Shown: in pieces, positions 30,072 to 38,648 of the stretch
Numbering within the stretch: position 1 is the first letter of the stretch
How the letters are laid out: each line of letters begins with the position of its first letter
Assembly: GCA_020342235.1 (NCBI GenBank)
Contig: CP073215.1
Location: 62,001 to 126,000 of the forward strand
Length of the DNA stretch: 64,000 bases
DNA from: Saccharomycopsis phalli
Taxonomy: Eukaryota > Ascomycota > Saccharomycetes > Ascoideales > Saccharomycopsidaceae
Reading direction: 5' to 3'
Program-made: the position numbers and the translations under genes
The notes under the pieces: model-generated
Seen by the model: the letters and a program-made list of their open reading frames with translations, nothing else
What the model was told of the DNA's origin: nothing
Database searches by the model: none

Positions 30072-32231
30072 ATGCCTAGTACGGAAAACTCAGTGTTCCA
30101 CGGCTTGGGGTTCCCCAAACGCAACGTCTCGCTCACCAGCTTCACCAACTTGACCATCCTCGGACAAAATCATCCCTCCGGGTCGCCAAACGGCAGCACC
30201 TCTGTCAGTCCGAGCATCAGCCACCGGAAATCATGGTTTGGCAAGAGCGACGCAGGCAACTCCAGCACTAATGTCAGCGAAATCGGCTCCAAAGACACAT
30301 CTCCGGCCCCGAGTCGCAACCACTCGATGATGGAGCTCCGCAAATTCTTCCGTAGCAAGAAATCCGCCAAGGAAGAGCCTCGGAAGGACCCGACGGAGCT
30401 CTTGTGCTTGAAATACGGCAAACTCGGCAAAGTTCTTGGCTCTGGAGCTGGTGGTCTGGTGCGTTTGGTGACACGCGACATTGACCGCGTGACGTTTGCT
30501 GTGAAGGAGTTTCGGGCCCGACGGCCAAATGAGAGCATCAAGGAGTACTCCAAGAAGTGTACTGCCGAGTTTTGCATTGGCTCGACGTTGGACCATCCCA
30601 ACATCATCAAGACCTTGGACATTATCAGCGATGCCGACAACTCGCACTATTACGAGGTTATGGAGTACTGTCCGATTGACTTCTTTGCCGTGGTGATGAG
30701 CGGCAGAATGTCCCGGAGCGAGATCAACTGCTGCTTCAAGCAGATTGTTCTGGGCGTAATGTACCTCCACTCGATTGGGCTTGCTCATCGTGACTTGAAG
30801 CTCGACAACTGTGTGATTTCCCCCGACGGGATCCTCAAGCTCATTGACTTTGGCTCGGCCATTGTGTTCAAGTACCCGTTTGATGAGTCCATTGTCACCT
30901 GTCATGGAATCGTGGGCTCGGATCCGTATCTTGCGCCCGAAGTGTTTAGCCACGACAAGTACGATCCTCGGGCTGTGGACATATGGTCGGTGGCGATTAT
31001 CTACTGCTGTATGACCTTGAAGCGGTTTCCTTGGAAGATTCCCAAGTCCTCGGACAATTCGTTCCGGTTGTACAGTATGGCCGATGAGCAGGTCCATGAT
31101 TATGTAAAGAGTGCGAAGCTGCACCAGGTGTTGTTGGATAAGCGAAGTCAGGAGCGAATGGAGCGAATTGAGCGAATGGAGCGAATGGAGCGAAGTCAGG
31201 AGCGAAGCCAGGATCGAATGGAGTTGTCAAAGGGGAGAAATGTTGAGTTGGATGATGGGGACGAGGGGATTGAGCTTGCAGTGAAGCGACCGGGGAAGAT
31301 AAAGAGTGGGGAGAGTGGACACGGAGAGAGTGGACAGGGAGAGAGTGGACAGGGAAAGAGTGGACAGGGAAAGAGTGGGCAGGGAGAGAGTGGGCAGGGA
31401 GAGAGTGGATCAGAGAGTAGATTAGAGGAGCGAAGTGGATCAAAGGAGCGGAGGGAGGGTGTGTTGAATGTGATACATGAGGGTATCAAGGTAGGTGAGG
31501 ATATCAAGGAGGGTGAGGATATCAAGGAGGGTGAGGATATCAAGGAGGATAACGACAAGGATACAGATACAAAGTCAGAGCGTGGTTTAGGCGAGAGTAA
31601 AACAGATGGAAAAGAGAATAAAGAGAATAAAGAAGTTACAAAAGAGCATAAAGAGCACACCAATGGACAGTGCAAAAAGACAAACTCCATTGAAAAACCC
31701 GCCATTGCAAAACTCGAAAACACTAGCCAGTCTGAAACCAAGCCCAAAGAAACCCCACAGCTGGAAAAGTCACCAGTTGCATCCGTACAGAAAATGTCTC
31801 AAGAAATGTCTCAAACGGAAATGTCTCAAAACAAAGAGCCGCACGAAAATCCCAAACAAAGTCTAGTTGCAATAAAAAAAACCGAGCAGAAAAAATCAAA
31901 GTCCAATCACAAACCCCACTCAAAATCACACACCAAACTTGACAGCCACCCTGAAGTGAGGCTGCATCAGCCTACAAGCCATCACCATTTACAGGGTCCC
32001 TACAGATTGATGCGGCTTCTTCCCCACGCCGCAAGACCGTTGATATCCCAGATGTTGGCCATTGATATTGGCAAGCGAGCCACCATGGACATGATCCTCG
32101 AGGACGAATGGTTCAAGCTGGTTCCATCTTGCACTATCGACCACAAGACAAAGAAAGCTGTCCATGCCGCAGGACACTCCCATACAGTTGTTGAGGAAGA
32201 GAATGCGCACTTGGAGTCGTATAAAAAATAA
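30072..32231 (+). CDS. SAT4/HAL5-family protein kinase, paralogue 2, with large insert
   Basis: A 719-residue Ser/Thr kinase closely related to the one at 18159-20015. It has a Ser-rich N-terminal 110 residues and [24 protein letters not shown] and [17 protein letters not shown] follow, then HRDLKLDN near residue 239, [10 protein letters not shown] near 260 and GSDPYLAPE. After [10 protein letters not shown] (about residue 340) the kinase fold is interrupted by roughly 300 residues of low-complexity sequence: [13 protein letters not shown], then [13 protein letters not shown], then [11 protein letters not shown], then Lys/Ser/His-rich. It resumes with [21 protein letters not shown] and ends [18 protein letters not shown]. 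The C-terminal part of the C-lobe is thus conserved on both sides. The gene is intact and probably active. The start at 30072 gives an [12 protein letters not shown]-terminus. Confidence 0.88.
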   Translation: MPSTENSVFHGLGFPKRNVSLTSFTNLTILGQNHPSGSPNGSTSVSPSISHRKSWFGKSDAGNSSTNVSEIGSKDTSPAPSRNHSMMELRKFFRSKKSAKEEPRKDPTELLCLKYGKLGKVLGSGAGGLVRLVTRDIDRVTFAVKEFRARRPNESIKEYSKKCTAEFCIGSTLDHPNIIKTLDIISDADNSHYYEVMEYCPIDFFAVVMSGRMSRSEINCCFKQIVLGVMYLHSIGLAHRDLKLDNCVISPDGILKLIDFGSAIVFKYPFDESIVTCHGIVGSDPYLAPEVFSHDKYDPRAVDIWSVAIIYCCMTLKRFPWKIPKSSDNSFRLYSMADEQVHDYVKSAKLHQVLLDKRSQERMERIERMERMERSQERSQDRMELSKGRNVELDDGDEGIELAVKRPGKIKSGESGHGESGQGESGQGKSGQGKSGQGESGQGESGSESRLEERSGSKERREGVLNVIHEGIKVGEDIKEGEDIKEGEDIKEDNDKDTDTKSERGLGESKTDGKENKENKEVTKEHKEHTNGQCKKTNSIEKPAIAKLENTSQSETKPKETPQLEKSPVASVQKMSQEMSQTEMSQNKEPHENPKQSLVAIKKTEQKKSKSNHKPHSKSHTKLDSHPEVRLHQPTSHHHLQGPYRLMRLLPHAARPLISQMLAIDIGKRATMDMILEDEWFKLVPSCTIDHKTKKAVHAAGHSHTVVEEENAHLESYKK
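31308..31560 (+). repeat. in-frame coding repeats (15 bp and 18 bp units)
   Basis: About seven copies of a 15 bp unit encoding [10 protein letters not shown] occupy 31308-31410. Three copies of an 18 bp GAGGATATCAAGGAGGGT unit encoding EDIKEG occupy 31498-31550. Both lie inside the insert in the kinase C-lobe. Confidence 0.8.
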
Positions 32232-32249
32232 GGCGTCCCCGAGATTTCC

Positions 32250-32455
32250 GTTGATGTATTTATAGATTTCCGTTGATGTATCTACAGATTTCTGTTGATG
32301 TATCCCAAAATTCTGCCATTTATAGATTGTATCATTTATATTACATCATTTATATTACATCATTTATATTACATCATTTATATTACATCATTCATCATTC
32401 CTAGACTCCATTCATCATTCTTAGACTCCATTCATCATTCCTAGACTCCGTCCAT
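32250..32455. repeat. three adjacent short tandem repeats after the kinase gene
   Basis: Just past the stop there are three copies of GATTTCCGTTGATGTAT, then about five copies of ATTTATATTACATC, then three copies of CATTCATCATTCCTAGACTC. All lie in the 330 bp before the hydrolase gene, so they sit in its promoter as well as the kinase 3' region. Confidence 0.75.
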
Positions 32456-32564
32456 TACCTAATCCTCTCAATGCCCAATGTAGAATTCAACCCGTAGATC
32501 ATGCGTGATTTTACATCACCCGATTCTGACTGGCATTTCTCCTTCCCATCACTTTTGCCTCGAC

Positions 32565-33983
32565 ATGCTAGGATTATTTGAAATTTTCTCCAAGGTAAAG
32601 CATGTTGGCGCCACTTGTCCAATCAAATTCGCCAACGACAAGCACAAATACTCCATGGCCGACTTGATCAACCAGTCATGCGAAAAGTTTGCCAGCAATT
32701 ATACCGTGAAACTCAACTCACTTCTCTTCAACCTGCATCTCCAAGTCGCTTACTCGCAATACAGAGACGGGGTTCCGATCCACTACTGTAGATATATCCT
32801 CCATTATGTGGATGGTGGGCGAGGAGCCGTTGATTTTGTCAATGTGAAAAACACCTTGGCCGCATTTGGCGGAGAAACCGACTTTGGGTATGATCGGGGC
32901 GAGGAAAAGTATAATCTGGATGGCGAAGTGGTGGAGCTTCCGTTACCCGAGCGGACCAGACCTCTTGATGCTTCGGAATTCAATGACGTCGTGCAAAACG
33001 ACAAGCCGTTGATCGTGCTATTACACGGGCTTTCCGGGGGATCGCAGGAGACATACATTAAATTGCTCATCAAGCAGTTGATTGCCGTCAATGGGACCGA
33101 GTTTGACATCTGTGTCTTGAATTCCCGAGGATGTGCCGACTGTGTAGCCACATCTCCGAATCTTTACAACGGGTTCTGGACCGACGACGTGCGTTTTTTG
33201 GTCAACAGTATCTTGGAAAGGAACAGCACCAAGCAGTTTTACTTTGTGGGCTACTCGCTTGGTGGTGTAGTGCTCAGCAACTACATTGCCCAGGAATCGC
33301 GCACCAATCCTCGAGTGTTGGAAAATTTGAAGCTTGGCATTACGGTATCCGCCCCGTTTGACTTGTTCCAGTCTTCTGTCACCCTCCAGTCGTCATGGCT
33401 CACCCGTGAAGTCTATTCTCCTCTGATGAACCAAGGGCTCTGCAAACTAGTACGACGTAACTACAGCCAACTCAAACACAACCCATACCTCGACAAGACG
33501 ATTCTCCGTGAAATCTACGACGGCAAGAAGCTCCCATTTAAATACTTGAAGGAATTTGACCGTCAAATCACATGCCGCATGTTTGGGTTCAACAATGAGG
33601 AAGAATACTATCGCCTCGCGTCACCAGTGACACGGCTCCACAACGTAAGGGTGCCAATGGTGCTTATCAACGCGTTGGACGACGGAATCGTCGGCAAGAT
33701 TCTTCCTTATATCCAAGTGCAACAAAATCCATACCTCCACATGTTGACCACCGACTACGGTAGTCACGTGTGCTGGTTTGAGGCTGGTGGCGACCAGTGG
33801 TACAACTTGCCTGTGGCGCAGTTGATACAGCGGATGAACCACGAGTATCATAGTGGAGCAAGAATCGAGGTGGAGGATGGGAGTTTGCCGATGAAGACGT
33901 TTTATAATACCGACCGGATTGTGATTCCGGGGTCATGTAGTGAGAAGTTGGCCCGTGAGAGAGAGGTGCAAGTTGGCCTGTGA
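32565..33983 (+). CDS. EHT1/EEB1/YMR210W-family alpha/beta hydrolase
   Basis: A 472-residue serine hydrolase of the fungal Eht1/Eeb1/Mgl2 group, whose members act as medium-chain ester synthases/esterases or acylglycerol lipases. The oxyanion region is PLIVLLHGLSGGSQETY. The nucleophile elbow GYSLGG is at about residues 228-233, preceded by NSRGCADC. The catalytic acid is likely in LINALDDGIVG and the histidine in YGSHVCWFE. The start at 32565 gives MLGLFEIFSKVKHVG; the frame upstream of it has no ATG. A weak hydrophobic segment in the N-terminal region could be lipid-associated. Which member of the group it is cannot be told from sequence alone. Confidence 0.88.
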   Translation: MLGLFEIFSKVKHVGATCPIKFANDKHKYSMADLINQSCEKFASNYTVKLNSLLFNLHLQVAYSQYRDGVPIHYCRYILHYVDGGRGAVDFVNVKNTLAAFGGETDFGYDRGEEKYNLDGEVVELPLPERTRPLDASEFNDVVQNDKPLIVLLHGLSGGSQETYIKLLIKQLIAVNGTEFDICVLNSRGCADCVATSPNLYNGFWTDDVRFLVNSILERNSTKQFYFVGYSLGGVVLSNYIAQESRTNPRVLENLKLGITVSAPFDLFQSSVTLQSSWLTREVYSPLMNQGLCKLVRRNYSQLKHNPYLDKTILREIYDGKKLPFKYLKEFDRQITCRMFGFNNEEEYYRLASPVTRLHNVRVPMVLINALDDGIVGKILPYIQVQQNPYLHMLTTDYGSHVCWFEAGGDQWYNLPVAQLIQRMNHEYHSGARIEVEDGSLPMKTFYNTDRIVIPGSCSEKLAREREVQVGL

Positions 33984-34460
33984 GAAAGTAGAAGTTGGCT
34001 TGTGAGAAAGTAGAAGTTGGCATGTGAGGTAGAAGTTGTGTAGAAGTTATGTGACAATGTAATGTTTGGAGCTGGTTGATGGAAATTGGGTGTATGGCAA
34101 CTTGGGATGCGTTGGTTGATGGAAATTGATTCAATTGTTGGAATTGGCATTTGATGGAGTTGGATGTTTGACTAATAGGATAAACCAGATGTTGATAGAA
34201 TAGACAGTTTGATTTATATAATTAGACAATTGACTAATAGGATAAACCAGTTGTTGATAGAATAGACAATTGACTAATAGGATAAACCAGATGTTGATAG
34301 AATAGACAGTTTGATTTATATAATTAGACAATTGACTAATAGGATAAACCAGTTGTTGATAGAATAGACAATTGACTAATAGGATAAACCAGTTGTTGAT
34401 AGAATAGACAATTGACTAATAGGATAAACCAGTTGTTGATAGAATAGGCATTTTGATTTA
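33984..34460. repeat. complex tandem repeats after the hydrolase gene
   Basis: Short GTAGAAGTTGGC repeats begin inside the final codons of the hydrolase gene and continue past its stop. From about 34165 to 34450 there are five to six copies of a 38-45 bp unit built from TTGACTAATAGGATAAACCA then TTGATAGAATAGACA. Some copies carry an extra TTTGATTTATATAATTAGAC block, giving a higher-order pattern. Confidence 0.8.
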
Positions 34461-35477
34461 TAGAGTTGGATGATTCAATTGCTGAAGGTAGCCATTGGGC
34501 TATAGAATAAATCAGTTGATTGACAATATAGACAATTTGGCTTGAAATTAGACAATTGACTAATAGGAAATTCGACTTAGAATTAGACAATTCAACCACA
34601 CCGCAGACGATCCACCTGCCGAAATACACAATTGAATTGATAGACTCGACAATAGATTGGCAGTTCAACAAAAATTGCCAAAAACAACTGGCATATTCGC
34701 AAATAGCTGGAATCGCATAGATTCTTGTGGGGCATACGGCATTGACATGTACGAGAAGCAGCACAGCAAACGCGAGAATCGAGTTCTACACGACAGGAGC
34801 AAACCGGGCTTATCTGACTAATAGACCAGAAACTCTACAAAGAAACCAGTGAAGCTATTTACTAACCAATAGACATTCCACACCTTGACAAGTATACGGA
34901 GTAGGAAGAGACTTGAATACACGGTCCCCCTGGAGCTAGCATGTATTTCCGGATTCAATTGGAATCTTTCCACATCTGGAAGTGTTGTACATGTGATTTT
35001 GTTGCGATTTAGCCTAGACCTGTCACACAGCCTCATTGGAGAATCTAAACTATAGTAGATCTCGCGTGCGGATCGATCTTGCCGTCCATTCTAAAACAGA
35101 ATTGCATACCGCCAAAATGTCTCTACTTAGCCTCTGTTAGAGATACTCGTGGTTGGATTCTCGGTACGGTACCTCCTATTTTGGTACTACTCCTTTTAAT
35201 GTGATTTTGGCGACTCCAAGCTGCCCAAGAGTAAAATTGTAATCGAGAGTGCTCTACGCCGTACTATACTGATGGTATTACAAAGGCCAGCTACTAAATA
35301 ACTTCCTGGACCAAGCCCTTGAGTAATTGAGCAATAAACATCGGATTACAATTCCTCTAGCCGGTTTCCCTCGTTTTCAAGCTAGTACTAGGTACTGCGC
35401 GACATGACGCTGCATGGCCTAGTTGAGGTCAGATTTCCATAAATACTCAGGAGATATCCTAATTTCACCAGTCCAAA
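34461..35477. other. intergenic region, no gene seen
   Basis: An AT-rich kilobase between the repeat array and the GPI-protein gene. I see no open frame of note. The last 50 bp, with CATAAATACTC near 35440, should be the promoter and leader of the downstream gene. Confidence 0.45.
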
Positions 35478-36080
35478 ATGCAATTTGTCCACATCTTAGC
35501 TATTGCCCAAGCCGTTAGCGGTCTTACTGTCACCATTGACTCTGCACACCTCACTGAGGACATGCTGATCATCAGTGAATTTGCCCAGACCGCTTCTTTG
35601 GACGATGGGCAAAAGACCATGTTGAGCGTCGCTGTTGAAAACTTTGTCAGCGAGTTCCTGAGTCTTGGATCCAACGCTGACTCCATTCTTGCTACCACTA
35701 TCAGCGACTTTGGTGCCAACTTGTTTGATGCTTCTGCTTCTACCACCGAATCTGCTGACAGCACTACCGAGACTGGTACCAACATGGACATGAGCTCGAT
35801 GGACATGGCCTCGATGGACATGAACAGCACCGACTCCACTACTACTTGGGGCTCTTCCTGGAGCTCTTCCTGGGGCTCTTCTTGGGGTTCTTCTTCCTGG
35901 GGTTCCTCGTGGTCCAACAGCAACTGGACTACTTCTGCCAACTCTACTCAGGACACCAAGGGAAAGAACTCTAGTGGAACTTCTACCACTGGAACTGCTG
36001 CTTCCAAGGGCAGTGCTGAGATCATCGGTTACTCTTCTTCTCTTTTGCTTTCCCTTGGTGCTCTCATTGCCCTTGTTTAA
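35478..36080 (+). CDS. GPI-anchored cell wall protein, Ser/Thr/Trp-rich
   Basis: A 200-residue protein with an N-terminal signal peptide (MQFVHILAIAQAVSG) and a folded-looking acidic domain to about residue 90. A Met-Asp-Ser repeat follows (MDMSSMDMASMDMNS), then a WGSSW repeat region (residues about 120-150). A Ser/Thr-rich O-glycosylated stalk leads to a C-terminal GPI signal (GSAEIIGYSSSLLLSLGALIALV). This is the architecture of covalently linked yeast cell wall proteins. I do not recognise an orthologue. A CTG within EF-L-SLGS would be Ser under the alternative code. Confidence 0.85.
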   Translation: MQFVHILAIAQAVSGLTVTIDSAHLTEDMLIISEFAQTASLDDGQKTMLSVAVENFVSEFLSLGSNADSILATTISDFGANLFDASASTTESADSTTETGTNMDMSSMDMASMDMNSTDSTTTWGSSWSSSWGSSWGSSSWGSSWSNSNWTTSANSTQDTKGKNSSGTSTTGTAASKGSAEIIGYSSSLLLSLGALIALV

Positions 36081-36199
36081 TTAATATACGGTGTTAGAGA
36101 ATGTAGGTGTTGTGGGTCTCAATGGCTTTATACGACACTACATGGTGCTTTTCTAGGGTTCTGTTTTCATGTTGGGATATAGTGTTTATCAATTTATAT

Positions 36200-36580
36200 T
36201 TCATCAATTGTTTAATTTTATTTCGTCGATTTATGCTATCAATTATTTCATCAATTTATGCTATCAATTATTTCATATCCTTTGTATAATGATTACGTCT
36301 CATGGAACGATAATGAGTGCTGGCAATTGCAAAATTAGTATCATTTCCAGAGACAATCTACGACTAATTTTTACAAGTAAATTAGCCTGGCTTTCCCACG
36401 GACATTGCCAAGACATATAATCGGCCTAGTGTTTACCGAGAATCATTGCAAGTATTCCCTCTTTGGAATTACTGGAGAAATTACTAATCTATGCACTACT
36501 CAAGCAAATCACACCTGACTACCAATGGCTTGGTTAAATATGGCTTGGTTAAATATGGCTTGGTTAAATATGGCTTATTA
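36200..36580. repeat. short repeats between the GPI-protein gene and PET20-type gene
   Basis: Two copies of a TTTATGCTATCAATTATTTC unit occur near 36220-36280, and four copies of a 15 bp GGCTTGGTTAAATAT unit lie at about 36526-36580. No gene is seen in 36081-36770. Confidence 0.65.
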
Positions 36581-36722
36581 CCATTTTCCAAAAATCACTG
36601 TATACGGATTTACAATTGTTGCTGAATATCCAATGTTTTCATCAGTCTAGCTACATCAATCTGATTTCGTCCTGCTTTGATTATCCACTTGCATCGGTCC
36701 GCCTATGGTCATTTCCGTGTGC

Positions 36723-36730
36723 CCGGGTAA
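36723..36730. promoter_or_regulatory. CCGGGTAA (Reb1-type) site, PET20-type gene
   Basis: An exact CCGGGTAA about 40 bp upstream of the ATG at 36771. The short distance matches the other copies of the motif in this window. Confidence 0.5.
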
Positions 36731-36770
36731 CTCATGTAGTTAAAAAAGTAGCAGCGTTGCTTATCACAAC

Positions 36771-37331
36771 ATGTACAAACGGGCACTAAGCAAGCAAATT
36801 AAACGACTATCGTCGACATCGCGGCCCAGCGTTGCGCTCACAAAGAAGCCCAAGGCTCTACAAGAAAGATCGCCTCTAGTTGTTCCAGAAAAACGCCCTG
36901 ATTCCGATAACGTCACCATCGCCAACGTGGACTACTCGTGGCTCCCAAAGGCACCAGCTTTGAAGGCGTTTAGAGCAAGCGACTTGCGTTTGGAGTCGCT
37001 TTATTCCGGCTACCGGCCAGTGTTTATGGAGTACAAACAGCAAATACCAGTGACCAGTGGCGCTGTGAATGAGGAACCAGTGGTGTGGGCATACTCCAGC
37101 ACGGAGGCCGAGTATTTCCTGGAATGGGACAACGTGCCGGTGGACGTTGCAAACGAGTTAAAGCCGTTTTCCGCACCAGTGGTAAAGTCTGCAGATGAGC
37201 CCAAGGAAAAACTAAAAGGCAGGGGCCGGAGACGGGGCTTACCTTCGCGGTATATGAAGATGGTGAAGAGTAGGCAGGACCGGAAGGTGGAGTTGAAGCG
37301 GTTGTTGGCAAAGCCAAAGGAGGAGAGCTGA
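36771..37331 (+). CDS. Pet20/Sue1-family mitochondrial protein
   Basis: A 186-residue protein with a basic, Ser-rich N-terminus (MYKRALSKQIKRLSSTSRP) suited to mitochondrial import. A central YSWLPKAPALKAFRASDLRL...LYSGYRPVF segment matches my memory of the Pet20 domain (a W-L-P-x-x-P start and a hallmark SGYRPxF). In S. cerevisiae, Pet20 is needed for respiratory growth and Sue1 for degradation of unstable cytochrome c. The C-terminus is highly basic (GRGRRRGLPSRYMKMVKSRQ). It could alternatively be a mitochondrial ribosome-associated protein. Family assignment is by motif only. Confidence 0.65.
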   Translation: MYKRALSKQIKRLSSTSRPSVALTKKPKALQERSPLVVPEKRPDSDNVTIANVDYSWLPKAPALKAFRASDLRLESLYSGYRPVFMEYKQQIPVTSGAVNEEPVVWAYSSTEAEYFLEWDNVPVDVANELKPFSAPVVKSADEPKEKLKGRGRRRGLPSRYMKMVKSRQDRKVELKRLLAKPKEES

Positions 37332-37759
37332 TGCATGTGAAACATGCCCTGTAAATAGATGAAGTGGCGGGATGATTAATTACCAGAGATGGGGAAGCTT
37401 GGGCGATACGAGAAACGGTGGGGAGGCTATAATTTTGAGTGGTCGTAAGGTCAATCTGTCCAATAGTTTAAACTTGACTAAATAGATAATCCAATTCCAT
37501 TTAATAAAGTCGTTGATCTGTGTATTTTTATCCACGAGAATTGAATATCATGTTGGAGTTGGTTGGACTTTGAATAGGCAAGTGGATGTATTAATTTGCA
37601 GACTTGAATATTAGTTGAAAAATCACATGTAGTCTAGGTTTGTTTGAAGGAATAAAAATGGATTGCTTGAATATTTAGATGCTGTTTCAAGTATGTAGAG
37701 GCGGTATACTTATTGTTTTAATCAGAGTGACTGTATGGTATATCCGGCATGGCTAGTAT

Positions 37760-37860
37760 ATAGTGTACGTCTCTGATTGTCGGTGATATTTCATCTATGG
37801 TGTAGCTATGTCTAATCGTCTGTAATATTTCATCTATGGTGTAGCTATGTCTCTAGCTTT
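37760..37860. repeat. tandem repeat, 2 x about 37 bp
   Basis: Two copies of a unit containing ATATTTCATCTATGGTGTAG, in the gap 37332-38648. Most of that gap is plain AT-rich sequence without a gene. Confidence 0.6.
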
Positions 37861-38399
37861 TCTGTTTACCAATGATCTATTTTAATATTTTGGGAATGAG
37901 TAATGAATAAAATCAATTGCCATATTATTCGGTTTTCATAGTCAAGTCCACAGCACCAGATGTAGACTCAAAGCTTGTGCCCCGCCATTTGGTAGAATAT
38001 TTTCAATTAATATAGATTTAAAATTCATTAATTGGCTTTTTTTATTTTGTTGATAAAAGTATACTCGCGTGTCAATCTATAGTCACCATGTCGATACAGC
38101 TATACGGTCCATTAAAATAGCTCTTTCAATTATTATATCAAACTCAGAATCACCGTGCTTCCGGGTCCAATATGATCAAATACAAAAATATATTATTATT
38201 AATATTTATTTTCAAAATGAGTTAAAGTTGTCATCCCAACGGCTTTTTCTTGATTCTAATTAGAGTTGCGGTTTGTGGTTTTAGGTGAATGTCAATCTCC
38301 CGAGGGAGTCTGGATAGCTAAATATAAATGGATTCTTTAATTATCTATCTAAATATACTCTTAGCTATTGATCCATCTAACTATCAGTCTACTCTTGAT

Positions 38400-38567
38400 T
38401 ACCCATTTACCTCTATCAATCCATTTACTACAATCCATTTACTATAATCCATATACTACAATCTATTTACTACAATCCACCTACCCACCTATCCACCTAT
38501 CCACCTACCCACCTACCCACCTCTACCAATTCACCTCTACCAATTCACCTCTACCAATTCACCCTCT
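38400..38567. repeat. pyrimidine-rich short tandem repeats upstream of BMS1
   Basis: Successive blocks of related short units: CCATTTACTACAAT, then CCACCTAC/CCACCTAT, then three copies of CACCTCTACCAATT. They end about 45 bp before the RRPE/PAC elements of BMS1. Confidence 0.75.
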
Positions 38568-38609
38568 AAGATACTGGAGACGCGTGCACCCTCCTGCATG
38601 GTCCCGCAC

Positions 38610-38640
38610 TGAAAAAAATTTTTGGGATGAGCTGAAAATT
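38610..38640 (+). promoter_or_regulatory. RRPE and PAC elements of BMS1
   Basis: A TGAAAAAAATTTTT RRPE-type element at 38610-38623 is immediately followed by GGGATGAGCTGAAAATT, a full PAC element, at 38624-38640. The RRPE plus PAC pair marks ribosome-biogenesis genes in yeasts (Stb3 and Dot6/Tod6 binding). The PAC ends only about 8 bp before the BMS1 ATG, which is unusually close. Confidence 0.8.
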
Positions 38641-38648
38641 CTCACAGC

